From Notospermus geniculatus (lineage: Eukaryota; Nemertea; Pilidiophora; Heteronemertea; Lineidae): a stretch of DNA of 64,000 nucleotides. The first letter of the stretch is position 1. Each line of letters starts with the position of its first letter. The position numbers and the translations under genes were made by a program. The stretch lies in contig NMRB01000180.1 of assembly GCA_002633025.1 (NCBI GenBank), forward strand, positions 392,887-456,886, in the 5' to 3' direction. Of this stretch, positions 41,401-51,390 are shown one piece after another. The notes beneath the pieces were generated by a model. The model saw only the letters and a program-made list of their open reading frames with translations. It searched no databases and was not told the DNA's origin.

Positions 41401-43407
41401 TGTACAATGGTCAGAGTCCAAACAATAGAAGGGAACAATGGCAGTGGACGTTGCCTACGCACGAAAACTGAAAAATTCATCGTTTTCATCGCGTCAAAAA
41501 CAGCACCTCGCAGCATCTCGCACTGAAACGACCACCCGTATATGTTACCTGAACTAATCATCTTTTAAACTATCATAACGCAATCCTCTTCAAACTTTTC
41601 AGATGCGAAGAATCTCATTATCATTATCATTATCATGTTTACCTTAAAACGTAGATATCTTTATTGGAAATTGGTCTTTTTCGATGATTTTTTCACTAAA
41701 ATACAGCGGAGAGTTTACCAAATTGAGTTGTCTTCGAAATAGCCGGTTATCTAATTCCCAACGTGGAGAAAAACGCAAGAATATGATTGGGTCGACGCGA
41801 TATCAATTATAGATGGCGCTGCACTTTGAGAGTTGTGCGGAATTCATGATTGCCTTCAAGGAGCTCAGCGTGCGTACCGGACAATAGGCGGGAACAAAGG
41901 CAAACAATGGGGGCGTGGAATTGTGGTCACAGCGATTAGGGCCGTGCTCGCTCCTTCTCAATACTACCTCCATGGTCCGACCCTGCTTTTGTCTTGTCTC
42001 CCCTTCCACAGTGGGTCCGTCAGTCAAGTCTAATTAATGTATTCTAATGTTTGTCCCAGGACCTTTATTTTGTTGGTAAAAATAAAAACCGGGCGATATG
42101 CTATTTATACTTGACCAGTTACAGTGGAACTACCCTGGCGAGAAGTGACAAGCATTGTTCTGTTCAGAACAATGGATCATTTTGCAGCTGTGATTTTGTA
42201 AACGGAAAAAAGGAACTCAACTTTTTGGACAACAACCAAGCTGTTACCCATGGAAAGCTGTGACTTACCTTTTTCTAGAGCCGTTCTGTTGATTCGATTG
42301 AAACCGCAGATTGTCACAGCAGGAAACTCGAGTCCATTTGGCTGCTGAAGATGAAGCAAACCCATGATCTCGTAAATTTTCATTCCCCCAACTCGTTCCA
42401 CACCCATTACGGCACAGCGCAATTAAGGGCTGCCTTGCAGAAATATCGAAGAAATAGAGGAAATGCCGGCATTTTGCCGAAATCCTTCGTTGAAACCAAT
42501 GGGAAAAAATTTACTTCCGAGTTGAAAGGAAAATGACTACTACGCATGCGGGCGTTTCCCAAGAAATCGCCATGGCAATGACCTAATTACGAATCCGTAC
42601 CTTATCTATTGTTCTGCAAAGATTTATGATCGTGACTTAAAGGTGAATGTGGACAATTAATCACAGAATATCTGGTCGTATTAATTCTTTATGATTCACT
42701 GAGATTAGTGTCGTCTAGCAAATGGTGCAGTATGCTACACTCTATCGTAGCATAATGCGAAGTCCAATCCAACCAGGACAGAAGAGCACCAAAATGCTGA
42801 TGTATAAGGCGCATATCAAAAGCGTCTGACAGTGTCAGGACTTCGATTCGAAGATAGTACCAACAGCCTGCTGTACGTGTGGTCAGCAACCGACCATCAC
42901 CAACAGGAGAAGCTGGCCCCCGGCAATGCTAAAATCTGTGACCTTCTGCGATTTGGTGTATTTCTACATCTAACATTGATATGAAACCTGCGGTTTTTAG
43001 AGCAGGTCCAACTTTTGTGCGATGCCGAATTCTACTCACTGCAGTTTTGCCAAGAAACTCAATTTACGCAAACGGAAAAGGCGATGAAGAAGACCAATAC
43101 CTACTCTGACCATCTCCATTGACGTCGTGGTCTTGTATGACATATACGTTGTTACCAAACAGGCCAGTTGTACCACCAATGCAGTCCAAGCCGCAATGCA
43201 AGCAAGGGTCCAAAACGCCTTTCCATACCAAGGCCTGACATTCGCAGCACGTCCCACGCCATGGAGACTCGTATATTCGGCGAAGTTGCGTTCGTCACTG
43301 AACCTTTCCTCGTCCTTCCCGGATTCTCTGGGTTTGGAATCATTTTTGCTGACGTTAGATTCCTTTCCGAGTCGTCCGTTGTCGGCAATTTTCCTTCCCT
43401 TCAGCAT
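38417..43407 (-). CDS. DEG/ENaC-type sodium channel, gene 3 (8 exons, 530 aa)
   Basis: Exons: E1 43105-43407, E2 42269-42344, E3 40552-40950, E4 40099-40244, E5 39498-39660, E6 39097-39319, E7 38798-38889, E8 38417-38607, total 1593 nt. The cytosolic N-terminus is charged and carries the HG gating motif at 49-50. TM1 is AFWTLACIAAWTALVVQLAC. The ectodomain holds FPAVTICGFN, CNCHPF and CGRPVCKNACRINEY. The DEG/pore region reads LLSNFGGQLGLCLGASFL with GAS at 479-481. The C-terminus ends in a charged tail (KSTTGTVSNMT). Exon 1 uses a GTAGGT donor. Gene 5 encodes almost the same protein: by eye only three residues differ (one each in E3, E4 and E5). Intron 2 carries a fold-back MITE and a hAT-like insertion that gene 5 lacks. 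Confidence 0.9.
39787..39838. repeat. Perfect 24-bp-arm hairpin, intron 4 of gene 3
   Basis: CTGCTTTCCATTGGCGCG then TTTCCG, a CGCA spacer, then CGGAAACGCGCC and AATGGAAAGCAG. In gene 5 (about 53790-53830) the right arm is kept and the left arm is replaced by unrelated sequence. Confidence 0.9.
41050..41183. mobile_element. Fold-back MITE FB-1, intron 2 of gene 3
   Basis: TAGGGAGATTTCGCAAAGCC at the left and GGCTTTGCGAAAACTCCCTA at the right, with the inner segment reversed relative to 27727 (GTCTATCCTTTTGTTCGGTG first). Partner in gene 5 at 55069. Confidence 0.9.
41229..41974. mobile_element. 746-bp non-autonomous DNA transposon, intron 2 of gene 3
   Basis: Terminal inverted repeats CATGGAGGTAGTATTGAGAA and GGAGCGAACACGG on the left are mirrored by CCGTGCTCGCTCC and TTCTCAATACTACCTCCATG on the right, about 33 bp. 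GTCCGAC flanks both ends (41222-41228 and 41975-41981). The matching site in gene 5 reads TTGTCCGACCCTGC without interruption, an empty site. Long TIRs and a 7-8 bp duplication suggest a hAT- or P-like group. No transposase frame is present. Confidence 0.88.
41617..41637. repeat. ATCATT microsatellite
   Basis: A short run of CATTAT units inside the 746-bp transposon. Confidence 0.7.
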
Positions 43408-43721
43408 TTAATCCGCAGAGAATCATGTCCATACGAATAACAAAGAGTCGACCAACATGTATATGGCGGTCGATGGTGCTCGTTGCAGAAGTAAGCGGAT
43501 TGCAGTTGTTTAGCAGCGTTATCGGGGAGCGCTCCAGTATTGACCATGATATGGTGAAAGTTTACTCAACGAGCATGTGAATATTATTATTATTTCACTG
43601 AACAATAGCAAACACTATAGATGATACTTGATATCATGACGGCAGAAGTGTACAAAAATCTGTTGCCAGCAAACAATCAATTTTATGCGAAACAGATGCT
43701 GTAGCATCAACTCTTTCCATT

Positions 43722-43731
43722 GACCAATCAG
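43722..43731 (-). promoter_or_regulatory. CCAAT-type box upstream of channel gene 3
   Basis: GACCAATCAG within CCATTGACCAATCAGACTTC, 315 bp upstream of the gene-3 ATG. Confidence 0.55.
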
Positions 43732-44156
43732 ACTTCAGGCAACCTGCCACTTCTGGACACTTTTACTGAGGGATGATGAAGAACTGGGCAAAAATTGAAG
43801 CCGTTCGTTGATATCAATAGGACTTTTATTACCGGTATATTCTTAATAACTGATGAGCAATGAACGAGTATTATACATGTGATAAGAAATGACACGTTTT
43901 TACTTCATAAGGCAAAACATCCTAAGAATCTCAGGCCATACGGTCGCACCCCTGCCTCGTAACCAAGCGCGAGAAGGGGAGCATTGTGAAGACCCTGGTG
44001 TGAGGAGGAAGGCAAAAAGGCTGCTAATTATTAGTTTAAACTCATTCTGGTGACGCCTTTCATCTTTATCAAAAGTGTGTTTCCAATTTCAATCCTGTTC
44101 TAAGAATCCTTGTTTGATTTCCCAAAGGTACGCAACCTCTGAGCTGTTCACGTCCA

Positions 44157-44430
44157 GGGGCCTGTTTCACAAAGTGACTTTAAGCTAATGGTACCATTAA
44201 CTCACTGCATTTTCCATTTGGTTAAATAATATGAAATAGAATCGGGTTTCTAAGGTGAAAGACATTGCTTTCTACCAGATTCGAACCCACAGACCCTCGC
44301 ATGAGGCATCAATCGCCAGCACTAAGGGGAAGCACGCCTTAACCACTAGGCCAAATCCCCATCTTCAAAAAAAGATGGTTCTTTGGTTAAAGGTACCATT
44401 AGCTTAAAGTCACTTTATGAAACAGGCCCC
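44157..44430. mobile_element. TIR element enclosing a tRNA-like stretch, unit A
   Basis: GGGGCCTGTTTCACAAAGTG then ACTTTAAGCTAATGGTACC on the left is mirrored by GGTACCATTAGCTTAAAG and TCACTTTATGAAACAGGCCCC on the right, terminal inverted repeats of about 39 bp with one or two mismatches. The interior on the minus strand is tRNA-like (44275-44360). The combination looks like a DNA-transposon shell around a SINE or tRNA pseudogene. Partner at 57434. Confidence 0.85.
44275..44360 (-). pseudogene. tRNA-like sequence (degenerate) inside the TIR element
   Basis: On the minus strand it reads GGGGATTTGGCCTAGTGG, then TTAAGGCG, ending with GTGGGTTCGAATCTGG. The A-box-like TGGCCTAGTGG and B-box-like GGGTTCGAATC are well placed, and a five-pair anticodon-like stem (GTGCT with AGTGC) encloses seven bases. 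The base before the presumed anticodon is C instead of the universal U, and the acceptor and T-stems do not pair well. I therefore call it a tRNA-derived relic, not a working tRNA gene. Confidence 0.65.
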
Positions 44431-44895
44431 AGGTATACAGTAAAGAAGGCGTCTGCTTCTATTGTCTATTGTTCCATGATAGGTTTAGGTTCTTAGCAAA
44501 AGAAACCACATCACCAGAGATCAGAATGTAGCAATCGGATTTTTTTGTTCTCAGGAAAATTTTTCCATGGTACATTCTTTCCTTTCACATCTCTCTCCAT
44601 TCAACACCGATGACGCACGAAAGCATCACTGATGATCGTCCTCATGACGGAAGATGCCCACCGCGCCGTTTGTCAGACTGCCTGCTCTCCAGCTAGTCCA
44701 GTCAAAGTAGGGGTCCAACCCGGCAAAATTTGCACAGAAATGATTTTGTCATTTTTGAATGAAGGCAGCACCTATGGACAAATGCCGAATTGCTGAAGAG
44801 TTCGTCAGTCAAGGTGTAGACGAATTTAGAGTCAATTTCTTGAACAAGGGCTTTCCACTTCTTTCGGCAACGGCTCCTTGTTGACCAGCCTCACG

Positions 44896-47800
44896 TCATA
44901 GCACGTTTTCTCCCGGTTCATTTTTCATCGATTCATCTTTTTGTTTCTTGTCAGCGTTTCGGTTTTTACGGAGCCAAAAAATCAACACTCGTATCTTGAA
45001 GATAAGGTACTCGCCTATCTCCGCGAGGGTTAGGACGCTTGCTCCGAGGCAGAGACCAAGTTGGCCACCGAAGTCACCTGAGTATGGAATTGAAAAGAAA
45101 TCGAAGTCAGAACATCGCGTGATATTCACGGATGAGGATATTCTATATTATTCATGAATCAAGGTAATCTAAGTGGAAATGGATTCGATCAAACGAGATC
45201 ACTACAGGCAACAACGAAACAAAGGAAATAACAAATCTTTCACTTGACAAGAATAGAATGAATAGATGAAATGACCAGTTTGAGATGGAACTTTGGTGTC
45301 CTTAATAGAGAGGTGTCCTACTGGCAGAGGTGTCCGCTAAGACAGGTTCCACTGTTGTTTCCTCGAGATATAACACAATTAAAAATGCAGTTAGTGATTC
45401 TGAGTGTGCATTTGCCGTAACTTCGGGGTAATGTCATTTATTGTACTTACTTAGAAGCTCAACGACGGTGGTCGCCCTGTGTTCTCTGTATTCCTTGACG
45501 GTTAGACGCGAGAAATGAATATCTATGACAATTCTGGACACCCTACAAAACGAGAAATGGGTTGCCTTTGCATAACACCAGCTGTCGAGAATAAATCATA
45601 CAATGAAATGGTCCATGGACCATGTGCTCACTGGGTTGGACATAATAGTCTAATGACAGAGGGTGGTACATATCAGTTATGAGCAATCTGGGTCAAGTCA
45701 TTCCCAGAAAAGACTTTGATGATTTTTGGGTTATGCCACCTGGCGGCCATATTAGATGTCCGATCGGGCTGCAACTTCACATGTNGACGACGACGGACGA
45801 CGACGGACGACGGACGCTGCACCATCGTAATAGCTCACCCAGTGAGCTAAAAATGGTATTGAATTGGTAATTGATAGAGCTCAACTTCGCCACATGTGAT
45901 CCGCTGCGCTCCGTCTTCGCCTAACTTAATATCAGGTGATTCATCTTCAAATTCAGAAAATCACTCCAAATGCCTACATTTAAGTATAGACTTTAACGAA
46001 GGAGCTCAGTGGATGCCTGCACAACCTGCTCTGTCCCAAATATTGTTCATTCCCCACTTCCGCACGACAGGCTTGCCGACATTTCTTAGTTGAACGGAGC
46101 TGGCGAATTTCGCTGTGGCATTTGTGGATGATGAAGACGATTAAGCACTTGATATCATGATAAAAAAACATTGAAAGGCCAGTAATATTATTGTGCTTTA
46201 CATCCTCGTACATTATATCTCCAGTCCGTATCTTTGACTTGTCCATCGACTTGCACACCGCGTAAGGCTGTGGTTCGGAGCTTGATCCATGATCCATCTC
46301 TGATGAACACTTCTACCGAAAACCAACGAACTTACTGATCGGTCATCTGATCAGTTGATATGTATCTTACTCACCCTTTGGACGATACCCGGGTTTGTTT
46401 TTCGAGCAGGTCTCTAAAACCTGAGGTCGGGTAATCAGCAGAACTGACACTAAGGCTGTAATCGTTGGTTCGGCAGGCGTTCTTGCAAACCGGTCGCCCG
46501 CAAAGTGAAGCTTTCACATTGGATGGTGAGTAGTCGTACAGCATACTAACAATGGTGGTGCAGTTGATCACGTCCCACATTTCACATGCTCTCATCCCTT
46601 AAAAAGCAAATGGTTGGGAAGTCACTGTATTGACAAGAGGGGAATCAGCTCGTTACTAAATTCGGTGACAAGAGGGCGGAGATTGCGGCCGGTAACAGGT
46701 AGCCCGGCAGGTAGCAGGCGTTGATGTCCCTACAGGAACGTTGGTCCGTGTCCCATGTCACTTAAACCTAATAAGCATAAAGCTGCACTACAATGATGTG
46801 CTGTGAATCGTCGAACCCATCAGCGGAAAAAAATGACGAATAGGCCTACTACATACGTACCATCATGTTCGTGACTCATGGTGAAGGGATGGCAGTTACA
46901 AGATTTCCTAATGAACAAGACTTTGCATTTTAAGTCGCATGCCTCAGGGGAATAATCAGGAGAATCCTCTTTGAGGTCATCTGATGATTCGCACAAACCC
47001 CACGGACGCATCTCTCGGAAGTACTGCAAGGGAAAGAAACACCTTCGGTACCGTACAAAGGGCCGTAGCCTATTCTAGAAGCTTGGATGAAGAAAAGCTA
47101 TATCGGACGAGGCGAAGCCGAGTCCGATATAGCTTTTCTTCATCCAACATATTGGATTCCCTACCATCCACTATAACGAGCTAAAATTGTTTAATGATTC
47201 CGATGTTGCAGAGCAACAATGCAGGATTTGATAGAGCGAGACTACATGCCCGCGGTACAGACGATAAAACTTTCTTTTAAAAGTAACAATCTTTTACCGT
47301 CTTTACCGGGAACTTTATAAAAGTTTCTTTTAAAAGAAAATTTTTGTAGAACATGACCTAATATTTTTCTTTTAAAGATTACTTTATGAAAAAAATATAG
47401 CCGTCTGAACCGGGGACAACAATTCTTTTCGCTTTACCAGCAATATCAGAGCAAAATGAATGATTTCTGACCTTCTGGATTGTCATGCCAATAGACACGT
47501 AAGATCCCGGTCGGATCAGGTCACCATTGTCCTCAATATGTTGGGGAGGCATATATCTTGGGTGAACGAGGAACTTCACTCCGTCTACTGTGTCCGGATA
47601 ATCGCTATTTATTGTTACTAAAATGGAGAGGAGAAAAAATTTTCACAGCGGTTTCCCAACGCCCCGGTTCTACGTATGAGCAAAGTCAGGTCGCGTGGGG
47701 ACAAAACAATGATGAGGTCACGAAATGTCGAAACCTCGCGGCTACTTTATTGGACTAGAGATTTCAGGCTAGAGGTCTCATACCAACCTGTATTTTCATC

Positions 47801-50612
47801 GGAATTTAGCTTTATTTCCATCATAAAACCACTAAATGCGCCAGCCCTCTTAACATTGTCAGCCTTGAAGTGACTTCCCAAGTTGTTGAACGTGAAGCAG
47901 CTGCCGGAAGTGGTATAGCTATGAAGAAGAGCGCCGGAACAATCCAATCTCATCACATCATTATTAGGAAAGTACAAGCAGCCGTCAATGAAAGATTTTT
48001 CATTCTTTCTACTCGCTATGTCTAAGAATTCTGAAAAATTCCAAGGCCTTCCTGAATACTTGGTATATTTCTGGTGAATCCTTTTCACGGTTTTTGCGGT
48101 ATAATTCCGTAAGTTTAAATTATAATTGGTGAAGCTATTTAGAAGGTAATCCAAAAGTTCGGTGTCGTTGAATGGTATGCGCAGGTCTGCAAAATAAAGA
48201 GAAAAAAGGAGGATTGCTGTTATGGAAGGAGGATTCTTGTAATGGCGGGGGGACGGGGACCAGCGCTGTACCATAAGCAATTGGGCGATCGATCGTACCG
48301 TTTTGGCTCTGGTGGTTTCGCGTACGAAAAAAAGGACTTTTTAAAACGACAATCGAACATATTTTTATGAAAGGCTGTGACTTACCTTTTTCTAGAGCCG
48401 TTCTGTTGATTCTGTTGAAGCCGCAGACTGTCACAGCAGGAAACTCAAGTCCACTTGGCGGCTGAAGATGAAAGAAACCCACATATTAGATATATGTGCC
48501 AGAGCGCCGAAGAACAACGCCGTCATATCTGTTCAGTGTGCACCCGGCCTAAAGGCAGCACACCAGGGGATATCGCAAGCGATCTGCTCGCCACCGAGAG
48601 CAAAGTCGGCTGTTGACGCCAGGTGTGCGCTGGACGACGATGCGTGGAATCTTCTCACCGGAGAGGTTACTTATAAAACCCGAAATGAAATGGCCGAAAT
48701 GATCGAAATGGCCGAAATGATCGAAACGGTCGAAATGATCGAAATAGATAAAATGATGACTTCCCAAGTTGTTGAACGTGAAGCAGCTGCCGGAAGTGCT
48801 ATAGCTATGAAGAAAAGCGCCGGAACAATCCAATCTCGTGAGACCATTGGGTGTGTACAAGCATAACTCAATGAAAGATTTTTCATTCTTCCTACTTGCT
48901 ATGTCTAAAAATTCTGAAAAATTCCACGGCCTTCCTGAATACTTGGTATATTTCTGGTGAATCGTTTTGACTCTTTTTTCGGTATAATTCCGTAGGTTTA
49001 AATCATAATTGGTGAAACTATCAAGAAAGTAATCCAAAAGTTCGGTGTCATTGGATGGAATCTGCAAGTCTGAAAATAGAGAGAAAAAAGGAGGATCGCC
49101 GATGGAAGGAGCCCTCTCTCGGAGCGGGCAGATCGAGCGCGTCGAAAGTTGGCCCAGCTTTCTCGATAACAGTTAATAGAATGTAAACGATCAAAAGCCT
49201 TACTAGTGTCCAGCATTCCCTAATACACTGGCGTACACCATCGTTACACGGTGCTATAACCATAACCTACGCGGGTGTATTCGACTCCCTGTTCTTATGT
49301 GTTCTGGTGGAGAGAACGGCGTTCTGGAATGAGTCGAACGGCCGAGAACCCGTTCGGGAACGTGTTCCTGTTCCCGAATCTCACACCACCTCGGTCAGTG
49401 GTGCAGACGGGAACAGTCGAGAACAAAGATGACGGACTCTGGCGGCAATTTTATATAAATTTTTCGTCAGATCATAGTGTAATTATTCGAGGTTTAGGAT
49501 CAAGCAGAAATGAAACATATCCTTATTCTAAACTGAATAATTTTGAAGTATTCTTGAAAAAATGGGCGTTTTTAGGTAGGAGTATTGACGCCGGAAGTGA
49601 AACCATTGTAACAGGCACTTATCCGTTCGAGACTCGAGAACATGTTCCTGTGTTCTCGGCCTGTTCGAGTGCAGTTGAGAACCAAAAGTGAGTCGAATAC
49701 ACGATGCTGCAGTACACAGGGAGGGTAGAGGTGTCTCGAATCAAACACCCACACGCTTTTCGCCTGACATTCGAAGTTGACTTTGTTTTACCTCGGTGAT
49801 AGGTGCCACAAAGTTTGTCGTCGGGAGATATATCGGGGAAACCAAGATCTGTCATTTCATTAAACAACGACAGAATTGACACAGTCGACACCAATATTTA
49901 CTCCATTCACTTGACATGTCGTTCCAATTGGGAATATAACTTACCTTTTTCTAGAGCCGTTCTGTTGATTCTGTTGAAGCCGCAGACTGTCACAGCGGGA
50001 AACTCAAGTCCATTTGGCGGCTGAAGATGAATCAGACCCATATTGTGACCACCAAAGCTATGTGTACACAAACGAATCTGACTGTGCATTATTCGCCGCA
50101 GTCTAAGTGTACAGTGGCACACAACAGGGAGTTTTCGCAAAGCCCCCGAAACGCCAACGCGAATGCCAAATCCATTGTTCGGTGCAACGAAGAGAGCACC
50201 CAACAAAAGGATAGACGTTCGCGTTGGCGTTTCGGGGCTTTGCGAAAACTCTATAATATTTCTCGTGTTTCCCCCTCATTGTGTGGGGGTGAAGAAAATC
50301 TGTACTTACTCTGACAATCTCCATTGACGTCGTGGTCTTGTATGACATATACGTTGTCACTAATAAGGCTAGTTGCACCACCAACGCTGTCAAAGCCCCG
50401 ATGCAAGCAAGGATCCAAAACGCCTTCCCATACCAAGGCCTGACATTGACAGCACGCCCCACCCCGTGGAGACTCGTGTATTCGGCGAAGTTGCGTTCGT
50501 CACTCAACCTTTCGTCGTCCGGCGATTTTCGTCTCTGCTTGAAATCAGTGTTGTTGAAGATTTGTTCCTCTTTGACTCGTTCGTTGTCGGCAAAGTTCCC
50601 TCCGTTCATCAT
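44896..50612 (-). CDS. DEG/ENaC-type sodium channel, gene 4 (chimeric; 8 exons, 527 aa)
   Basis: Proposed exons: E1 50310-50612, E2 48386-48461, E3 47788-48186, E4 47472-47617, E5 46861-47023, E6 46375-46597, E7 45451-45542, E8 44896-45077, total 1584 nt and in frame. HG is at 49-50, the filter GAS at 479-481, and the pre-pore reads LLSDFGGQLG. Exon 1 belongs to the gene-2 type (DNERVKEEQIFNN), while E2-E8 belong to the gene-6 type (RACEMWDVINCTT, RTNDYSLSVSSADYP). The junction of the 14-kb duplication lies in intron 1, which still holds a second exon 2 (49945-50020) and a cut exon 3 (48757-49069). E1 ends in phase 0 and either exon 2 can follow it, but not both. The two adjacent ATGs at the start (50612-50607) are both usable. 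Confidence 0.82.
45602..45850. mobile_element. Insertion with CTCACTGGG...CCCAGTGAG ends, interrupted by N
   Basis: Unit A carries about 250 bp here that gene 6 lacks (unit B reads ATCATACAAAAATGGTATTG straight through). The ends include TGTGCTCACTGGGTT and ACCCAGTGAGCT. The right part is a (GACGACG)n-type run after an undetermined base at 45785, then CTGCACCATCGTAATAGCTC. This pattern suggests a short interspersed or non-autonomous element, class uncertain. It lies in intron 6 of gene 4. Confidence 0.65.
45785..45812. repeat. GAC-rich microsatellite next to a single N
   Basis: After N at 45785 the sequence runs GACGACGACGGACGACGACG then GACGACGGAC. The true length may be collapsed. Confidence 0.8.
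47083..47147. repeat. Perfect 26-bp-arm hairpin, intron 4 of gene 4
   Basis: TTGGATGAAGAAAAGCTA then TATCGGAC, a GAGGCGAAGCCGA centre, then GTCCGATATAGC and TTTTCTTCATCCAA. Gene 6 has a different 0.5-kb sequence at the corresponding place, with GTATCGGATCC words that echo the arm. Confidence 0.88.
48663..48756. repeat. Duplication-junction filler with 9-bp minisatellite
   Basis: Between the end of unit A homology (CTCACCGG) and the start of unit B homology (TGACTTCCC) lie about 94 bp found nowhere else in the window. From about 48681 it is a run of 9-bp units of the form GAAATGRYC: GAAATGGCC, GAAATGATC, GAAACGGTC. Confidence 0.88.
48757..49069 (-). pseudogene. Truncated channel exon 3 relic in intron 1 of gene 4
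   Basis: It has a good acceptor and reads like gene-2 exon 3 (LQIPSNDTELLDYFLDSF onward) to FTFNNLGS, where it is cut by the duplication junction. The last 28 or so codons and the donor site are missing. Beyond the break the frame runs into the minisatellite. It cannot serve as a normal exon 3. Confidence 0.85.
49272..49702. mobile_element. TIR element (GTGTATTCGACTC ends), unit B copy
   Basis: Partner of 35487-35910 with the same ends and inner words, carried in by the duplication. Confidence 0.75.
49945..50020 (-). pseudogene. Second (relic or alternative) exon 2 in intron 1 of gene 4
   Basis: 76 bp with acceptor CTTCAG and donor GAAAAAG|GTAAG, coding PPNGLEFPAVTVCGFN then RINRTALEK, the same as gene-2 exon 2. 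It starts in phase 0 and ends in phase 1, as does the downstream exon 2 at 48386-48461. Only one of the two can be included without a frameshift. It is intact, so it could be used as an alternative exon. Confidence 0.7.
50125..50254. mobile_element. Fold-back MITE FB-1, intron 1 of gene 4
   Basis: CAGGGAGTTTTCGCAAAGCC at the left and CTTTGCGAAAACTCTATAA at the right. The centre has CCATTGTTCGGTGCAACGA and GAGCACCCAACAAAAGG, as in the first element of the gene-2 pair, while its right arm (GTTCGCGTTGGCGTTTCGGG) matches the second. Confidence 0.9.
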
Positions 50613-50848
50613 TTTATCCACTGTGCTTACGACGTATAACAACCCCGTACTGGTATGCAGTTGGCGTGATTGATTATATTCGGGCCGCGTTAGCGTACAT
50701 GTACATTCCTCATTTTTTTGCTTGATAGACTGTACTGATAGGGATACTTGATACCCTGCTGGCAGAAGTGAACAAGCATCGCCAGCAATAACCTCGATAA
50801 TATGCCAAGGCAGACATGGCAGATGCTGTGGTATAAACTCATTCCATT

Positions 50849-50858
50849 GACCAATCAG
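50849..50858 (-). promoter_or_regulatory. CCAAT-type box upstream of channel gene 4
   Basis: GACCAATCAG, 237 bp upstream of the gene-4 ATG. The promoter is of the gene-2 type because the duplication supplied it. Confidence 0.55.
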
Positions 50859-51235
50859 AATTCAGTGATTATTTTCTGCACACGTTTTTGTCACTAATAG
50901 AATGGCATTTTCCCATCAATCCCGTGCAAAATTCTTGCAAATCGCATTCGCCGAGGAATTTTGCACGAAATGAAGCGATTCGGTAATTCGGAATACATGT
51001 CAACAGTAATTCGTGATTGATCGATGGACGATTTTATGACACAGCACGAATCATTTTTAACCTGTCGAACATGAAATCAGAATATCGCTGCAACATGTTG
51101 ACGACTTTTTTCCCATTCTGGAAAGCGACAAATGCACTTCATGAATATTCCTCCGGAGTTCCAACATGGTAATTAAACACCTTTCAACTAATATCGATTG
51201 GATCTGAACGGAAAAAATCAACGAAACGTGAATAA

Positions 51236-51390
51236 TGACCGCTCACGATCAAATTTTTCATCCATTTTTTTTGGAAATTCAGATACCGGGCCTATTGGGG
51301 CTTCAATGTATACATGTAAACCCGCATGTAGGCTTTTATTGAGCATATTCAGAAAACTGGATGAAGAATTTGATCGTGTACAGCGGGCAT
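51236..51390. mobile_element. Fold-back element, partner of 37591-37742
   Basis: ATGACCGCTCACGATCAAAT to TTTGATCGTGTACAGCGGG, with a three-base loss in the left arm. Confidence 0.8.

Larger units (their letters stand above)
43408..44895. other. Intergenic region between channel genes 4 and 3
   Basis: Upstream region of gene 3 with a CCAAT-type box at 43722, and the 3' flank of gene 4 with a TIR element enclosing a tRNA-like stretch (44157-44430). Duplicated at 56685-58165. Confidence 0.6.
34979..48662. repeat. Tandem duplication of the channel cluster, unit A (about 13.7 kb)
   Basis: From TGACTTCCCAAG inside exon 3 of gene 2 to TCTTCTCACCGG in the intron upstream of exon 2 of gene 4, the sequence is repeated in order at 48757-63211. 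It includes the 5' part of gene 2, all of gene 3 and E8-E2 of gene 4. Confidence 0.9.

Noticed and set aside
44275-44360. Functional tRNA gene on the minus strand
   Set aside because: The base before the anticodon is not U, the acceptor and T-stems pair poorly, and it sits inside a transposon with TIRs. Kept only as a tRNA-derived relic.
48549-48760. Minus-strand frame continuing channel exon 3 into HFIYFDHFDRFDHFGHF...
   Set aside because: This is the read-through of a cut exon into the junction minisatellite, not a natural protein end.
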